A stretch of DNA of 64,000 nucleotides from Cristatella mucedo (lineage: Eukaryota; Bryozoa; Phylactolaemata; Cristatellidae). The notes under the pieces were generated by a model. It was given only the letters and a program-made list of their open reading frames with translations, was not told the origin of the DNA and searched no databases. The stretch spans positions 1,345,001 through 1,409,000 of the forward strand of contig WPIO01000041.1 in assembly GCA_009760855.2 (NCBI GenBank), written 5' to 3'. Shown here piece after piece: positions 40,686 through 53,885 of this stretch. The first letter of the stretch is position 1. Each line of letters begins with the position of its first letter. The position numbers and the translations under genes are program-made.

Positions 40686-41110
40686 TCGCAAACCGCGGTT
40701 GAGACGGCAAACTACGCACAGCCGCAACAACGGTAGCTAGCGACGGTCAGCCATGATACTGACAGCCTTGCACCGGGGGGGGGGGTCTGGAGGTCCGGTC
40801 GGCGCTTCCAATTGGACTGCAGCGGCACCTTGACCCACGACTGAAGCTCCGCCTCCAGCTTATCGCCCCGGTTGGTAAAGGAAACGGGCTGCTCGCTGTG
40901 ACGTTCCGGTCCTAGCTACGCGGTATTCGGCGTACGTCGCTGTCCGTTGGTTATCCCGCGGTGAACTTAATACCGCACGGCGGCCCGCAGCGGAAGAGCT
41001 GCTGGTCTGGTTTGGCATTGGACCCGAGGTGGTACTTCCCACATTGGACTCGCTTGCGGTACGCTCTCGCCGCCTGCATTTACCTAGGCGTCCCTTGTTG
41101 CGGCCGAGTA
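40686..41110 (-). promoter_or_regulatory. Likely 5' UTR and promoter region of the RMDN gene
   Basis: GC-rich and CpG-rich DNA immediately upstream of the RMDN start codon. It contains a five-codon upstream ORF (MADRR, 40,737-40,754), an in-frame stop before the main ATG, and a run of G at about 40,777. No TATA box is obvious. The promoter assignment is inferred from position and composition. Confidence 0.4.
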
Positions 41111-41229
41111 TCGTCAGCGGCCGACTATTGTAATTAGCACTCGCAGCTGCGGTACGTGATTCGCGTCTGCTCCCCTTGCCTCTGTGAATCTCTTACGCCC
41201 GAGTGGCGATGCTGTTGTGCAGTGCCATG

Positions 41230-41577
41230 CATGGCCTCTCTCTCTCTCTCCCTCTCTCTCGCTCTCTCTCCCTCTCTCTCCCCTTTTCTGTCTAGCTCTC
41301 TCCCCTCCCCCATTCCCCATCTCTCCCTTTTTCTCCTCTCTCTCTCTCTCTGTCTCTCTCTCCCTAGCTGTCTCTCTCCCCCTTTCTATCTAGCTCTCTC
41401 CCTTTCTCCCTCTCCCCCTTTCATCCTCTCCCTCTTTCTCCCTCTCTCCCCCTCTCTCCCCCTTTTTCGCTGCCTCTCTTCTCTCTCTCAACCTCTCCCT
41501 AGCTGTCTCTCCCCCTTTCTCCCCCTCTCACTCTTTCTCTCCGTCTCCCCCTTTCTCTCTGTCTCTGTCTCACTCTA
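41230..41577. repeat. (CT)-rich microsatellite region
   Basis: An imperfect pyrimidine tract with CCCCTTTC and CTGTCTCT variants, about 350 bases, just beyond the RMDN promoter region. Confidence 0.93.
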
Positions 41578-43150
41578 GGCTCTGGCTGTGCACGGTCGGA
41601 CCTTGCAGTCAATCGCTCTGGCCCACCGCCGACGATGCTACCTGTCCTATCGCCTTATCTTATCCTGCTGCTGAGGATTGGCACCAGTTGCTCTCACCGA
41701 CCGCTGACGCTGCACGTAGCCCACCGGGAGGCTCCTGCAGTTGGGATGGGGGCTCCCCGGTGGTGGCTGGGGGGGGGCACCACTGACACATCCACTGGCC
41801 ACAGTTCAATTGTCGTTGTTTATTCGGTGTATGTCTCATGCATTCTCACTCTCATTGGATGCCAAGCTCGGTTGTGGTTGCATGTTCCACTCCTATTCAA
41901 AAGCCTCCGAGCTTTGCCGACCGGACTGTGCTTCGGCCAGGCTTTGTCAGCAAGGCACGTCGGTCGAGCAGGAAGCAGAACGCATTGGCCTGGTGCTAGC
42001 AAGCTGACCGAAGAGCCGACTGCATGTGCTAAATGGTGCCACATAGCTGTCCTGGCGATGGGCCCAGATTAGGCTGGAATCCCATTAGCCTTGTGGTGAT
42101 AATCCCTATCCAATATCCGGGCAGTTGTAACCCTTTAAGTAGCCACCTCATCTTCGGCTGCTGCTCTCGGCCAGCTGCCTCAGTAGGAGGGGGAGGAGGC
42201 GCCCAGGGACTCACCCAGAGGGCGAGGGGGGTGGCAGTGCAGCCCCGAACCGAACCATCTGGCTTGAGCCGAGAGGAGCCAGCCTGCTTGTATTTCGGCT
42301 GCGGCGGCGGCTGCTGCATCGTATGTCCAGCCTCGGCTCCTCTGCCCGTGCCTCTGCCACTCGAGCCGCTGCAGGTGCCGCTGCTCGGCTGGCTGCCTTG
42401 CGCTCGACCGCGTGACCGGCCTGCTTTCTGTCCAGCTCCAGCTCCAGGGTCAACTCGTTCGGATTCTTGCCCGTGCCGCCCGCCCGTCAGTCAGAGCCGC
42501 TGTCAGCATCGCTGATCGCTGCATAGCGCGAAGCCGTGTGCTTGCAGCAGTGCCACTTTAAAAGACCGGGGGGCTCTGTGCACTGGGTCCAGTCGTCCTC
42601 CATCTTCCGACTCGCGAGCAGGCGGATGCGAAAAAATCAGTCTCGGCTGATTACGAGCCTTCTCAAAGAGGTGCTGCATTCAAAAGAGCGAGCTGTGGCC
42701 ACAAAACGTTCGATAGCCTCACCAAACTGGTAACTAGCAGACTGAAATTCTTCCTCTCCAGCACGTGCAAAATGCCCAGAAAAATATTTACTTATCTTAA
42801 GGCACCATTTCAATGCGATATCAGTATTAGCATTATTATGGATATCATTTTATAGTTACCATTATTGTTAGGTTGGGTAGCACAGCTGCTGCATGTGCTT
42901 AACGCCCTGACCGAAGAAGCTTGAGTTTGGTGCATTCGCAGCCTCGCTTCCGGCGTGTTAGCACGCAAAGACTTTCACTGCCGCGGTGCACCTATCGATG
43001 GAAGGAGGTGGCCGCTGCAGCAGCGCCCACCGGCCACCGGGTCGTCTCACTGTCTAGTGCAGCTAAACCGCCAGCTCAACGCCTGCTGGCTAGCCTTTTC
43101 CAGCCCTAGCTGTTGCTGGCACTGCACATTAGCAATCTAATCGATGGCTC
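41578..43150. other. GC-rich DNA, no gene recognised
   Basis: Includes G runs (41,770) and CTG/GCC-rich stretches. Several frames are open on both strands, as expected from composition. None has a known motif plus splice sites. Confidence 0.35.
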
Positions 43151-43159
43151 GGGCTCAGC

Positions 43160-43440
43160 TTTCTCTGCTCTGTCTGTCTGCTCTGTCTGTCTGTCTGCTC
43201 TGTCTGTCTGTCTGTCTGTCTGCTCTGTCTGTCTGTCTGTCTGTCTGCTCTGTCTGTCTGTCTATCTGTCTGTCTGCTCTGTTTGCTCTGTCTGCTCTGT
43301 CTGCTCTGTCTGTCTGTCTGTCTCTGCTCTGTCTGTCTGTCTGTCTGTCTGTCTGCCTGTCTCTGTCTCTCCCTCATTATATCTCTCTCTCATTATATAT
43401 ATCTCCCTCTTTCTCTCTCTCTCTCCCTCTCTCTCTCAAG
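43160..43440. repeat. (CTGT)n and (CT)n microsatellite
   Basis: CTGT units with regular CTGCTCTG interruptions from 43,160 to 43,365, then CT-rich to 43,438. Confidence 0.95.
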
Positions 43441-43539
43441 CCTTGCTGCAGCCGCTGCCGGCGCACTTGCACCCCAAGCTGTGAAGTCTGGAATCCCGAC
43501 AGTCTTCAGTTCCAGTTCTTCTTGCCAGTCGCTGCTGGT

Positions 43540-44030
43540 GTAATAATAATAATAATACATTTTATAGCACCCTCAGAGATCTGATCTGAATCTCTTTCTG
43601 GGCACTTTTACTGATGCTGTAGAAAGAAAGCATGACCCAATGATTAATGGTAATATACTAATATACGAAATGTCATCAAGCACAACATAGACTTGACAGG
43701 CACATGGTCACCGTGTAGATACAGTTAGTGTCTGCAAGTACAGTATCAGTACGCATAAGTACATAAAGGACGAAAGGCAGGGACCTGCTAAATGCTGTAA
43801 TAAACAGGTGTTCGAGGCTTCCTATTAAATGTTGTCACGTCAGGGATGACGTGACGATATTTAAAAGGAAGCCTCCCAGACGTGGCACCAGTCGAAAGTG
43901 AGTTCCAGGCTTTGGGAGCATATGAACTAAAGGCTTGGTCTCCGAAAAGGTATTGCTATTCATACGAGGTATAGCTGAGCGGCTCGAGTCAGAGCAGCCA
44001 GAGTTGTACGATGCTTGCTTGCTTGGCTTG
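43540..44030 (-). mobile_element. LINE-A 3' fragment, diverged
   Basis: AATAATAATAATAATACATT then the minus-strand end (GCACCCTCAGAGATCTGATC). The coding end is at about 43,900 (GAGTTCCAGGCTTTGGGAGC), fading near 44,020. Confidence 0.8.
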
Positions 44031-44609
44031 GTGGGGGGGGGGAGTGGGTGTAGGGACCAGCTACTTATTTACTTTTATGCTATCTCCAGTAGACCCTCCT
44101 CCTCCCTCCCTCCCTCCCTCCCCCTACACTAGCTGCAGTCTAGCAGCCTTCGAAGCATCGCTGAGGCTTTCTCCTTTCTCTGCCCCTCTCCTGTCCTGCA
44201 GCCCCTGCCCACCTGCCGACGTGCCTTCTTGGCAAGCAGAGAGCCATCTTTATTCGGCTGCTTCCTCGTTAAAGGGCACGCTGCTGCTTCGCAGGCTCCT
44301 GCCCGGGGCGGCTTTTGCTCGTGCGTGCGTGCGATGATGTGCAAAGGCCAGACTCCGACGTCGGCAACGTGGCTTGGCTCGGGAGCAGCGCGCCAAAATG
44401 AGCTAGCTGTCTGTTCATTCCTAGGGGCCGATTATGGCAGGAATGGCGGTGGCTGCAGCCGTAGCCTTCTTGCGAGCGGCTGGCCGTTGGCAGGATGGCT
44501 GTGGCAGAGGCCGCCACCACTGTGGCTGCTGCTGCCTTCCCTGCCGGGTCTGCAATGTCAGTAGACCATTGCGCTCCCCTGGGCCCTTTCCTCTGGGCCA
44601 GTTTTTTTT

Positions 44610-45290
44610 AAGAACAGTGACAATAATGGTAAGACAGTTGAGTAGCACCCAAAATGAGCTAAATCTCTTTCTAGGCACTTTAAGTATTCTAGGAAGGAAG
44701 CATGTCACCTGGTTAGTGATAGCATGCACATTATCAGCACGCAGAAGCACACATTCCAATCATGGTGTAAGCACGCATCAGCTCACAAAAGATAGTCTAT
44801 ACAGGCCTATCAGTTGTTGCAAAAACGATGGATTTTTAGCTTCTTTTTCAGTATAGTCAAGGCAGTGGCAGATCGGGAGGGGGAGGGGAGGGGAGGAGGG
44901 ACTATTTGCCCCCTACAGTCGGGCCGCTAGCTGAGCCGCCCCTATTCCTACACCCTTGACCACCACCAACGAAGTAATTATGCTTGAATTCCACTCAATG
45001 GCTAACTGCTCTCAGTGACTAACTGCTGAGTTCGTATCGAGTAAAGCTACGATTTTTTGCTTTAATTTTTCACAAATTGCAGGTCTGGCCCTGCCTACAT
45101 AAAAATCTTGCTGGTGTTGCTGGCCATGCCCCCCTAGATGAAAACCGTGGCTCTGCCACTGAGTCAAGGAGTGCATTGACCTCACTTGGAAGTGAGTTCC
45201 AGCTGTAGGAGCATACCAATCCAAAGCACGGTCTGCAAAGATTTGATCTATGTTTGACTGCTGTCATTCAGCCGGTGTGAAGTTTCTTGC
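44610..45290 (-). mobile_element. LINE-A 3' fragment, old, with internal insertion
   Basis: Minus-strand end motifs at 44,650-44,720 (AGCTAAATCTCTTTCTAGGC), coding end at about 45,175-45,290 (CACTTGGAAGTGAGTTCCAG). Unrelated DNA separates them at about 44,870-45,150. Confidence 0.65.
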
Positions 45291-46270
45291 CTGCTGAAAG
45301 CAGAGTTGATAGCTGTTAAGGCGTTTCTGCAGCTAAACAAATAAGGCATTTAAATCAGCTGACAATTTACTGCTCCACTGTCGGCTTAAGCAGAGCTGGT
45401 CGTCTGCCGACGGTAGAGGTGCCGCCGGTAACCGCTCTCTGTCGTTGGTGCGAGGCTTAAGCAGCAGCCTCTCTGTGGCATGACCGTTTTCATGATGTCT
45501 TCTCGAAGCTCTAATGTCTTTGCTTTGCCCCGAAAGCCATGCTGCCTTCAGTTCAGCTGAAGGCAGAGCATGAGAGGTGTGCCTAATGTGCACCTAATGT
45601 CCTCTTCCGTTGTATATTCGGCTAGTGCCTCGCAAATAGATACTTCACAGATACTTATTCACTTGATAACGATATGCTCCTGACCAGACTGAGGTGGCAT
45701 CTTGCTGCTTTAGTGCTAAAGGGCTCTGAGCTAAATAAAGGACGTGCATGGTCAAACAGTAAAGCATTAAAAGCATAGTATTATTATCCGGACCTATTTG
45801 GTTGTCTATTTGCTAGCGCCCGAGCTTCGCATAAGGCATGCATTGTCTTCTTTTCTTCATCACATGCTATTGCACTTTTTGGCGTTAGCTGTCTCATGCT
45901 CGTTTTATTCTGATTCGGAAGTCGCTTGAGTGCTGTACAAGAGGTCTGGATTGGTGTTGCATGTCCACGCATGCGTGCGTGCATCCTTGTGCAGTGATGG
46001 CAAAGTGTTTATGAACACCTGACTGTCGAAACTGCTACGGATTCGAACATTGACAACACAGAGCAGACAGGAGTAAGTTCAAGCTTCCTGCTGTGAAAAA
46101 ATGTAAAATGTAGATGTTCTGCCTTCTCTGTTGGGACTCCTGTCTGTGCGTGAACGAATGGTCATTTATCTAGTTGACCACCGATTGCACGATCCATATG
46201 TTCCAGTGACCTGCTTAGCAGGTTTGGTGGGTGCTTCTTGAGACCTGCTGGAGTCAGCTCTGAGAATCAC
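45291..46270. other. No gene recognised
   Basis: Unique-looking sequence without convincing exons or repeats. Confidence 0.35.
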
Positions 46271-46279
46271 CAGTTAATC

Positions 46280-46312
46280 TTAGAGAGAGAGAGAGAAATG
46301 CTGGCAGACAGA

Positions 46313-46379
<67 letters not shown>

Positions 46380-46405
46380 GGAGACAGAGACAGAGAGATT
46401 ATGAG
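46280..46405. repeat. (GA)n microsatellite
   Basis: GA units at 46,317-46,372 with flanking imperfect GA and CAGA. Confidence 0.96.
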
Positions 46406-46571
46406 CATCAGCATCGTGAATTTGTATGTTTACTCCCCTCACCCCCTGAGTGGGAGCGGGCACCGACCACGGTCACCCCTACATCTATGCCTCCGACGGT
46501 CATCAACGACGATTTCTTCCACTCGATGAGCAACCGCCGAGTGTGTGTGTCGAATATAGTCTGTGATTGTG

Positions 46572-46650
46572 AATGTAAAGCACCTAGAAAGAGATTGAGT
46601 TCTCTGAGGGTGCTTTATCGAGTGCATTACTATTATTATTATTATTATTG
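46572..46650 (+). mobile_element. LINE-A 3' tail
   Basis: GAATGTAAAGCACCTAGAAA, GTTCTCTGAGGGTGCTTTAT and (ATT)n. Confidence 0.85.
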
Positions 46651-47782
46651 TGCGCTACAATATTTTTCTTTACTTGCATGTCTTGCCCCTACACATGAGA
46701 ATCGTGGTGGTCTTGCCTCCCTTGCTGAAAACCCTGGCTCCACTTCTGAATCCAAGCATTGTTTATGTACGGTAGAGGCTCTAGCTTCCTAGTTTGTCAA
46801 TTTTTTTTATTGAATAGAGTGAGTTTATGTGAAACCAAGGAGATATTTTATCAAAAATGGGCTCAGGACGTTCATTTGTAGTGGTAGCTTCTTGCTTAGG
46901 GCCTTAACCTTGACCTTGACCAAGCATAGGACTAAGCCGGACTGGGTGGCACACCCCAAGCTGGGTCTGCCCAACTTGCATGGAGGGGTTGCTGCTGCCC
47001 CCCTATGTGCCCTGTGATTGTAAGCAGCTACCTCACCCCTGTTGAAGCACGACGTTGTTCCACTCCATTTAACCCCCTGACAAGCGGACCGAAAAGTCTT
47101 TCCACATGTGGCAACTATTTACTTAGTTGCGATTGTGAAGATTGTTCATCTGTTGTGCCACAAAATTTAGCACAAGCTACAATTGCCTATCACATCGGTT
47201 GTTGTAGCAGCTGCTCTGGCAAAGCGATCCTAATGAACAGCAGCCTCCCCCAGGGGAGTTGCCTCTGCAATGTTAATGAACTGCAGCTGGTTGTACTATA
47301 ATAACTATATAGTATGAGTACGAAAGCCTTTCCAGGAGGTGAGATTGCTTGCTGTTAGTCCAAACAGCATTCATTGCCAGTGAGTACAGCACTGCTTGCT
47401 TGTCAGCTTTACAAAGGCAACCTGTCCCCCCCCCCAGTACTACTAAGGTCACATTTCTTCTATTCCATTGTCTCGATCTCTGATCCATCATTTGTAATCT
47501 CTTGGTATGCTAATTCTGCAGCACCGGTTGATTATTGGTTTGGCTGGGGGGGGGTATGGTCATTGTGTCTAGCTACTGCTCTGGGTACCGTCGATTGCTT
47601 GACCTGCACACAATTAGGGTGCAGGGTTGTAGATGTTGAAGCTCCCAACACTTGAGCCTGATAGTGCTCACCTACCGAACCAACAAAGTGACACGCAGTG
47701 GAAGGGACTAGAGAGATCACACACGAAGTCTGCCCGAGATGAGACATGACCTGGTACAGCAAGGTGAAGGTTTCCTTTGCTT
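46651..47782. other. No gene recognised
   Basis: Plus-strand frames at 47,005-47,301 and 47,374-47,655 are open but carry no recognisable motif. C and G runs occur at 47,426 and 47,546. Confidence 0.35.
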
Positions 47783-47862
47783 CCTTGCAGCAAATTGTAA
47801 GTGCCTAGAAAGAGATTGGGTTCTCTGAGGTTACTATACAAATGAATCATTATTATTCTTAT
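47783..47862 (+). mobile_element. LINE-A 3' tail
   Basis: TTGCAGCAAATTGTAAGTGC, GATTGGGTTCTCTGAGGTTA and an ATTATTATT end. Confidence 0.8.
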
Positions 47863-48604
47863 ATTTTTTTATTAAGGCTGGATGAAGGAGCAGCATTATC
47901 AGCTTGTGGTGGCCTTATACTCAGCAGAAGCACATGGGCATTTATACACACCAATACGATCGGCCTAAGCTTACACCAATGATTTTTTAATAGGCTCGTG
48001 CAACAGTAGACGTGGAAAAGATTGTTCTGTGCTGGGTATTAATTTGCATTAGCTAGGTGCCAGGGGCAGTCTGCACCGTGTACACTCTTTCTATATGTGG
48101 GCTCCAGCCTGCTGCTTTGGCCACTTGCACCGATTAGCTGTGGCAAGGCATCTCATTAGTCACTGCCTTGACTACTGAGGTTTGTCCAGAGACAGATCAA
48201 CTGAAGAGCTGCCCTCAGGCCTGTCAATCCGGCTGCCTTGCTTCCAATACAGCTGCCTCCAAGCCACCGTTCTGGCAGCAACCATCGAGCCACTGCTGCC
48301 TTAGCCAGTTTTTGGAGCAGGTGACCAAAGCCGGTGCCACAGTGCAGCCAGTGTTGTATACCGTCATCGTGAGTAAGGGCTCTAGAGCTTCCTATCTTGT
48401 TGATTGCTCAGTCACATCGAACCTCTGTGGCACAGTAGGTTTCTGCTGGCTGTGCCACCACTGTCTGTGCCCTCGACCTGCCGACTGCACCTGGAACCGC
48501 CAGTGGTAGCAAATTGGCAACTTCCTGTCTGCCCTTTGCAGTGGACCAGTTGGTCCTGGATTAAGTCTTGGTTCATGCTAAGCACCCAGGCTAGCCAAAG
48601 CTCT

Positions 48605-48998
<394 letters not shown>

Positions 48999-49689
48999 CA
49001 GTCAGCACTCTCTGGTGACCGACGCCTGGCCGACCCATTCGGTGGCTGTCTTGTGCCGAGAGGCTTGCTGCCTCTGTCAGATGTCCTTGCGCAGTCAGCT
49101 ACTTGTGACTCAGATGGAGCTGGCTCAGCAATTCAACTCTCTGCCGAGCTCAAGTCACCTGCCTCTGCGCTCTACTGGCCATGCGTTAGTGTCCCCGAAT
49201 CCACTCAGTCAGTAGGCTTTCTCTTGTTGAGGCTGTGTCTGGCGTTTGTGTTGGCAGCTGCTTGCTTTCAGCCGGAGCCTAGTCCTAGTGCAGCTGAGCC
49301 TAGTCACTGCTGCTGCCTGGCCTGGTTGCCTGAAGCACGTTTTGCTGACTAGTAGCTGCCCCAGAGCTCTGGTGCTCCACACAAACAGACAGGCTGCTGC
49401 TGGCAAGCCTCCTGTGGGTACCGACCTTCCCCTTCGGCAGTAGGAACACGTGTTGCCCAGTGCCTAGCCAGTAGAATTCCGCTCTCTTTTTAGCAGTGTT
49501 TGAAAATTCTCTGTCTTTATCAGTTCTGTCTGCCTAGCCGTTTGCCGGAAGATCCTCTTCCGGCTCGAATGCCCATCCAGATAGGCAGTGATCACCTTAG
49601 TGGTGTGGCATCCCGACATCCCAGTTGGCTGTTATGCCACACTACTACTACTGGTCTGCTTGCCTAATAGACTGCCAGCAGCCGCTGCC

Positions 49690-49706
49690 AGAGAGAGAAA
49701 GAGAGG

Positions 49707-49765
<59 letters not shown>

Positions 49766-49767
49766 CA
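49690..49767. repeat. (GA)n microsatellite
   Basis: GA units with AAAG interruptions. Confidence 0.95.
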
Positions 49768-50314
49768 CTCAAGAGCTCAGGCCAACCTATTCTGCTAGCA
49801 TAAACTTCTTTCTTTTCGACGAGCCAAGTTTCTTTGATCTATGCACACGGAGCCTGCTGCAGTCGGTTAGTCTATGGTTGGCAGCGCTACCTCTGCTGCT
49901 GCTGCTACCATTGGCGCTGCTGCAACCGGAGCTGCCACTGCTGCTGCCGGCAATCGATGGTTGGCACCACCCCAATCCTGCCACTGAGCAGGCAGGAGGA
50001 GAACCGACGCTTTGGCCACTGCTGCACCTGCCTGAGCTCAGGTCGTGCTCAGGCTGGTGCAGCAGTGGCCCTCCGCTGCTGAAGTAGCTTGGCTGCTCAC
50101 TGCATCGCCAGTAGGCCGTTGATAGAGGACTGATTGAGCGGAAGTGCTGCTATTAGAAAAACGACAGTTCTTGTCCTTCAGCCGATCAGATCCCATCTGC
50201 CTGCCTTCCGACTGATGTGGCAGCAGGGGTGGCAGACCAGCCGGCGCACGAGCCTCTGGGCTGCCATGCTGCTGCTACCCTGTCCATCGATTAACCGGCT
50301 CTCTTTCTGTCTCT

Positions 50315-50445
<131 letters not shown>

Positions 50446-51180
50446 ACTCACTCGCTCAGCTGCCCCGCTAGCCTGCGAAGCTAGCCGCTAGGAGGCTCCG
50501 TTCAACGAGCGCCGAATCGAAGCTGCCAGTGATTCCAGCCTCCTGCGTTTGACGGGAGCAAGCGCCGGCAGCTTTGGCTGGCAATCAAGCCTGCATCGAC
50601 CCAGCAAGCAACGCCCAGAGAAGACCTGCCCGGAAGGCTGGAGCTGGGCGGAGTGCTGCGCCAACCAGTGCTCCGCAGGCGTCAGGTTCTCAGCTGGGTG
50701 CGTGCACTCGCCCCCCCCACTCCTCCTCCTTCTCCTCCTCCAGCCTCAGCAGGCGCTCTCCTTCTAGCTGCAGCTGTGGCCTTGGCCTTCAGTAGCCTCC
50801 GGCGGTTCACTGGGGCCTGCCTGGGTGAGCACTCTTGTTTCTCTCTTGGTTTGGGCATGCTGCTGTTGCACTCGTCAAGTGTAAAGCTTTTAACCTCCCC
50901 CCCCCCCACAACTGGCATGGGCGAAGGGTATGCCATGACCTCAACTTTGGTCTTGGTTTTGTGCAGCCGAACACATTGGTGGGGATCTTTCTGACCCAGA
51001 ATTATAGCAGACAGCCATCATTCGAGCATGGCTATAGCAGTTGAAAAAAATGTTACCTTCAAAATGGGAGTAGTTAATAATAGGAATAATAATACTAATG
51101 AAGCATTGATACAGTGTCCAAAGAGATGAAAATCGCTTTCTGAGAATCTTGCCTATGCAGGAGGGGGAGGTGAAAGGTTA
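50446..51180. other. GC-rich stretch, no firm gene
   Basis: Includes CTC-rich runs at 50,715-50,742 and C runs at 50,711 and 50,898. A frame ending LRRFTGACL at a GTGAGC donor (50,824) has no ATG and no clear acceptor. Confidence 0.35.
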
Positions 51181-51189
51181 ATATAAATA

Positions 51190-51310
51190 TATAATACATT
51201 TATTAGCGCCGTAGGAGAACATAACTCAATCCGACAGCTTTAGATATTCTGCAGAGCTGGACCCGCGATCTCGTTCGTCAAAGGCAAGTGCTTTCTCTAG
51301 GCCAAAACAT
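51190..51310 (-). mobile_element. SINE-2 copy, diverged
   Basis: The minus strand has GTTTTGGCCTAGAGAAAGCA and GATCGCGGGTCCAGCTCTG (B-box region), then CAGAATATCTAAAGCTGTCG, GAGTTATGTTCTCCTACGGC and an A/T end. Confidence 0.6.
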
Positions 51311-51639
51311 TCTGCTGTATGCGGTTGGTAAGCCGAGTGGACCCTGATGTCATTGTGTGCTGGTGGTAGTGGAACTTGTTCACTCTTCAGCTACGACCAA
51401 CCGGGTAGGCACGTAGGTGCGAAACTGCTAGAGCCACAATCATCCTGTGCTCCCATGTCTTAATGCGTGCATCACAAACTGCGGCCGTCGAAAGATGCAT
51501 TGCAACATCAACTGTATGGCATTTTTGTATTTCACTGGCTGAAGGGGCAGCTCTGTTGTCACATTAGCGGTGACTTGATGCACTTAGTAGAAATTTCCAT
51601 GCAACTCGTTAGGATGCCGATAGCGCCCCCAGAGAGCTT

Positions 51640-51850
51640 CTTTTCTCAACGCCATTTTCTCTTGCTGCCATCTGTGGCACATCCTGTCCAGCGGTCGTCA
51701 GCTGCTACTTCCGTGCTACTCTCTACCTCAACAGCTCTCCTGACTCAGGTGTGCTTCTCACACTTTCTCTTTGTAACTTGAGTTGAACTCTGGTAGCTAC
51801 TGTGTGCGCAACGAAAGCCGCTTAGTATTTGAATGCTCTGTAGAAATTTC
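51640..51850 (+). mobile_element. LINE-B C-terminal fragment
   Basis: GTGGCACATCCTGTCCAGCG through CTCTCCTGACTCAGGTGTGC matches 20,920-21,030 in the same order. Both are LINE-B 3' regions. Confidence 0.6.
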
Positions 51851-51964
51851 TCCAGCCCTACACCCACTTAGTCCTTTTGGCCTAGTGAAGTTAGAGGCAA
51901 ATGTAATGACATATTTTGGTAGTAGGCAAAACGTTCTCACTTTCCACCATGGGCACAGTGAATA

Positions 51965-52450
51965 GTAGTAATGGTAATGCATTTGTATAGGCCTGCAAAA
52001 AAGGAAAATGTCTTTCTAGGCACATGAGAATTGAAGTATTTCAACTGACAGTACTGACACTAGGATGCACCACTTCGGCACACGCGAGTGAATACAGTTC
52101 ATTGATGCGGGCTGCAAGCTGAGGAATGGGAAGTTTTTTAGTCTGCTGCGAAGTCCGGTAGTCAGGAGGTGTCACAAAGTCAGTCGGAAGTGAGTTCCAG
52201 GCTTCGGGAGCATATGAACCGAGTCGAGTGGTCGGAGGAGAAGCTCGAGTAGGTAAGACAATGGAAGGGCACGAGAATGGAGAGCTCTGAAAGGGGTGTT
52301 GTGACCTTGAGAGCAACATGCTGCTGCTGCTGCTGCCACTGCCACTGCCACTGGGCGATGGTCAGCCCACGGTGCAGGTGAGGGAGAAGTGGTACGATAA
52401 AGCAAGTGACATTCTCAGCAGACAAGCCTAGCTGCCCAGTTTGGCCCGCA
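51965..52450 (-). mobile_element. LINE-A-related 3' fragment, diverged
   Basis: AGTAATGGTAATGCATTTGT at the tail, TGTCTTTCTAGGCACATG, and the coding end GTCGGAAGTGAGTTCCAGGC at about 52,180. The preceding codons run toward 52,440. Confidence 0.65.
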
Positions 52451-52764
52451 TCCATCAGAGTTCAATTGCACCAGTAGGGAGAGACTTAGGGCACGTCAGG
52501 AGGTACATTGTCATGTATGCCAAGGACTTGCTGCGGTAGGACCCCAGTGGCGTAAGTAAAGGGCCTGAGTAGAGTTTAATTGCTGGTAGACGCTATACGA
52601 AAATAGAGTATTTTTTGGTACCCTTATCCAAGTACATCGGGATTTCGTCAATGTCACGATGCAGAAAGTTGACCGACGACTATTAGGAAAGAGACCTGGG
52701 ACCTGTCTGACCGACCCTTGAAATTGCCTACGACTGGCTGCCTCTAGCAAGCTCAGCAACAAAA

Positions 52765-52850
52765 GGTAATGTATCTTTGTCTGTAGCTTCACCAAGCCTC
52801 AACGACTATGTGAGTGATGGGCAGGAGAGTGGGTTCAGGAAAAGCCCCTA
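52765..52850 (-). mobile_element. LINE-B 3' tail
   Basis: GGTAATGTATCTTTGTCTGT, GACTATGTGAGTGATGGGCA and GGAGAGTGGGTTC match the LINE-B end at 16,545-16,610. Confidence 0.55.
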
Positions 52851-53194
52851 CATCTGTCCCTGCATTCGGCCAACGCTACCCATTGTGGTGCCACGTTTAG
52901 GCAGTGAGCTCAGCTCTTTTGAATACTAGTGGATAGAGGGCTGAGAGCTGGAATCAGAGCTGAGAGTAGCATTCAATAATTTGTGTACATCGGTGAATAC
53001 TAGACGTCTGCAATCTCAGTTGTTGCTGTTAGCAATCATTTTGCAATTGCTTTATTCGAAATTTGCCAGTTGTCGATATTCTGGAGCATTAGCGCTTATC
53101 TATGTTGATATTTAAGTGTGGATGGACTATATGTCACATTTAATTACGAATGCATAGTAAAGCATCGTTGCTAAGGGTAAGTACACTCAAGCTA

Positions 53195-53400
53195 TTGTCA
53201 TACCTAACAAGAAAACGCCAGCATGCTGTCGAAACATGCTGCCGAAAGGAAGTGACGATCCTGCTGTCCAAGGCCAGCGGGATCATTTGCTTCGTGCTGA
53301 CTATGCATTTGAACCACTGCGTGAGCGTGGTGTAATCTACCTTCCCCTTCAACGTTACCACCTTCACCAGCACTGCCGTTTCGGGTGAGCACGAGCCCAA
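53195..53400 (-). CDS. Candidate exon, unrecognised
   Basis: The minus strand reads TAVLVKVVTLKGKVDYTTLT, QWFKCIVSTKQMIPLALDSR and IVTSFRQHVSTACWRFL without a stop. An internal CACGCAG could be an acceptor. The composition looks coding, but I recognise no family and a second frame is also open. Confidence 0.2.
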
Positions 53401-53737
53401 AAGCCTAGAGCAGCGCCTCCCCTGCTTGCCTGATTCAGCTGTTGCCCAAGGTCTAGGCCCCCCCCCCCCGGTGATGATCGATTCATTCTGACTAAAATAG
53501 TTGGCCGGGCATTTAAAACAAAGCTTCGTCGTACAGGTAAATCTCGCGGCAGAGCTTGTCCGGCCTGCTGAGTCAGACTATGTAGGTATTTTGTGATACC
53601 GAGTCTGCTAGGAATCTGCAGGAGTCTGCGTCCCATCGAGTTCGTTCAGACATGTGGCTAAGTAGCATTCTCGGACAGCCCCTTCTATTCGATACAAAGG
53701 TTGTTGAGCAGGTTCGTTGCTGCCGCTGCCTCTCTTT

Positions 53738-53885
53738 GCTTTTTACGACCTCGAGGTCGTGGGTTCGAATCCTGCGGCTGTGGGCAATCCCCTATTGCCA
53801 CTTCAAGCAGGGGTGATAGCCGTCAAGGCTCTTCTGTTGCGTTACAAAGGAGGCTGTTAACTCAGCTAGGATATTTTATTTTTAT
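53738..53885 (+). mobile_element. SINE-1 copy, 5' truncated
   Basis: Begins at ACGACCTCGAGGTCGTGGG; B box GGGTTCGAATCC; body GGGGTGATAGCCGTCAAGGC and CTTCTGTTGCGTTACAAAGG; T-rich end. Confidence 0.8.

Noticed and set aside
49878-50087. Leu-rich signal-peptide-like frame
   Set aside because: It starts at TTG, and the leucines come from CTG repeats. No supporting exon structure.
50653-50824. Mitochondrial-presequence-like frame ending at a GTGAGC donor
   Set aside because: Its apparent start is GTG, no acceptor is convincing, and the DNA is CTC/GCC-rich. The evidence is too weak.
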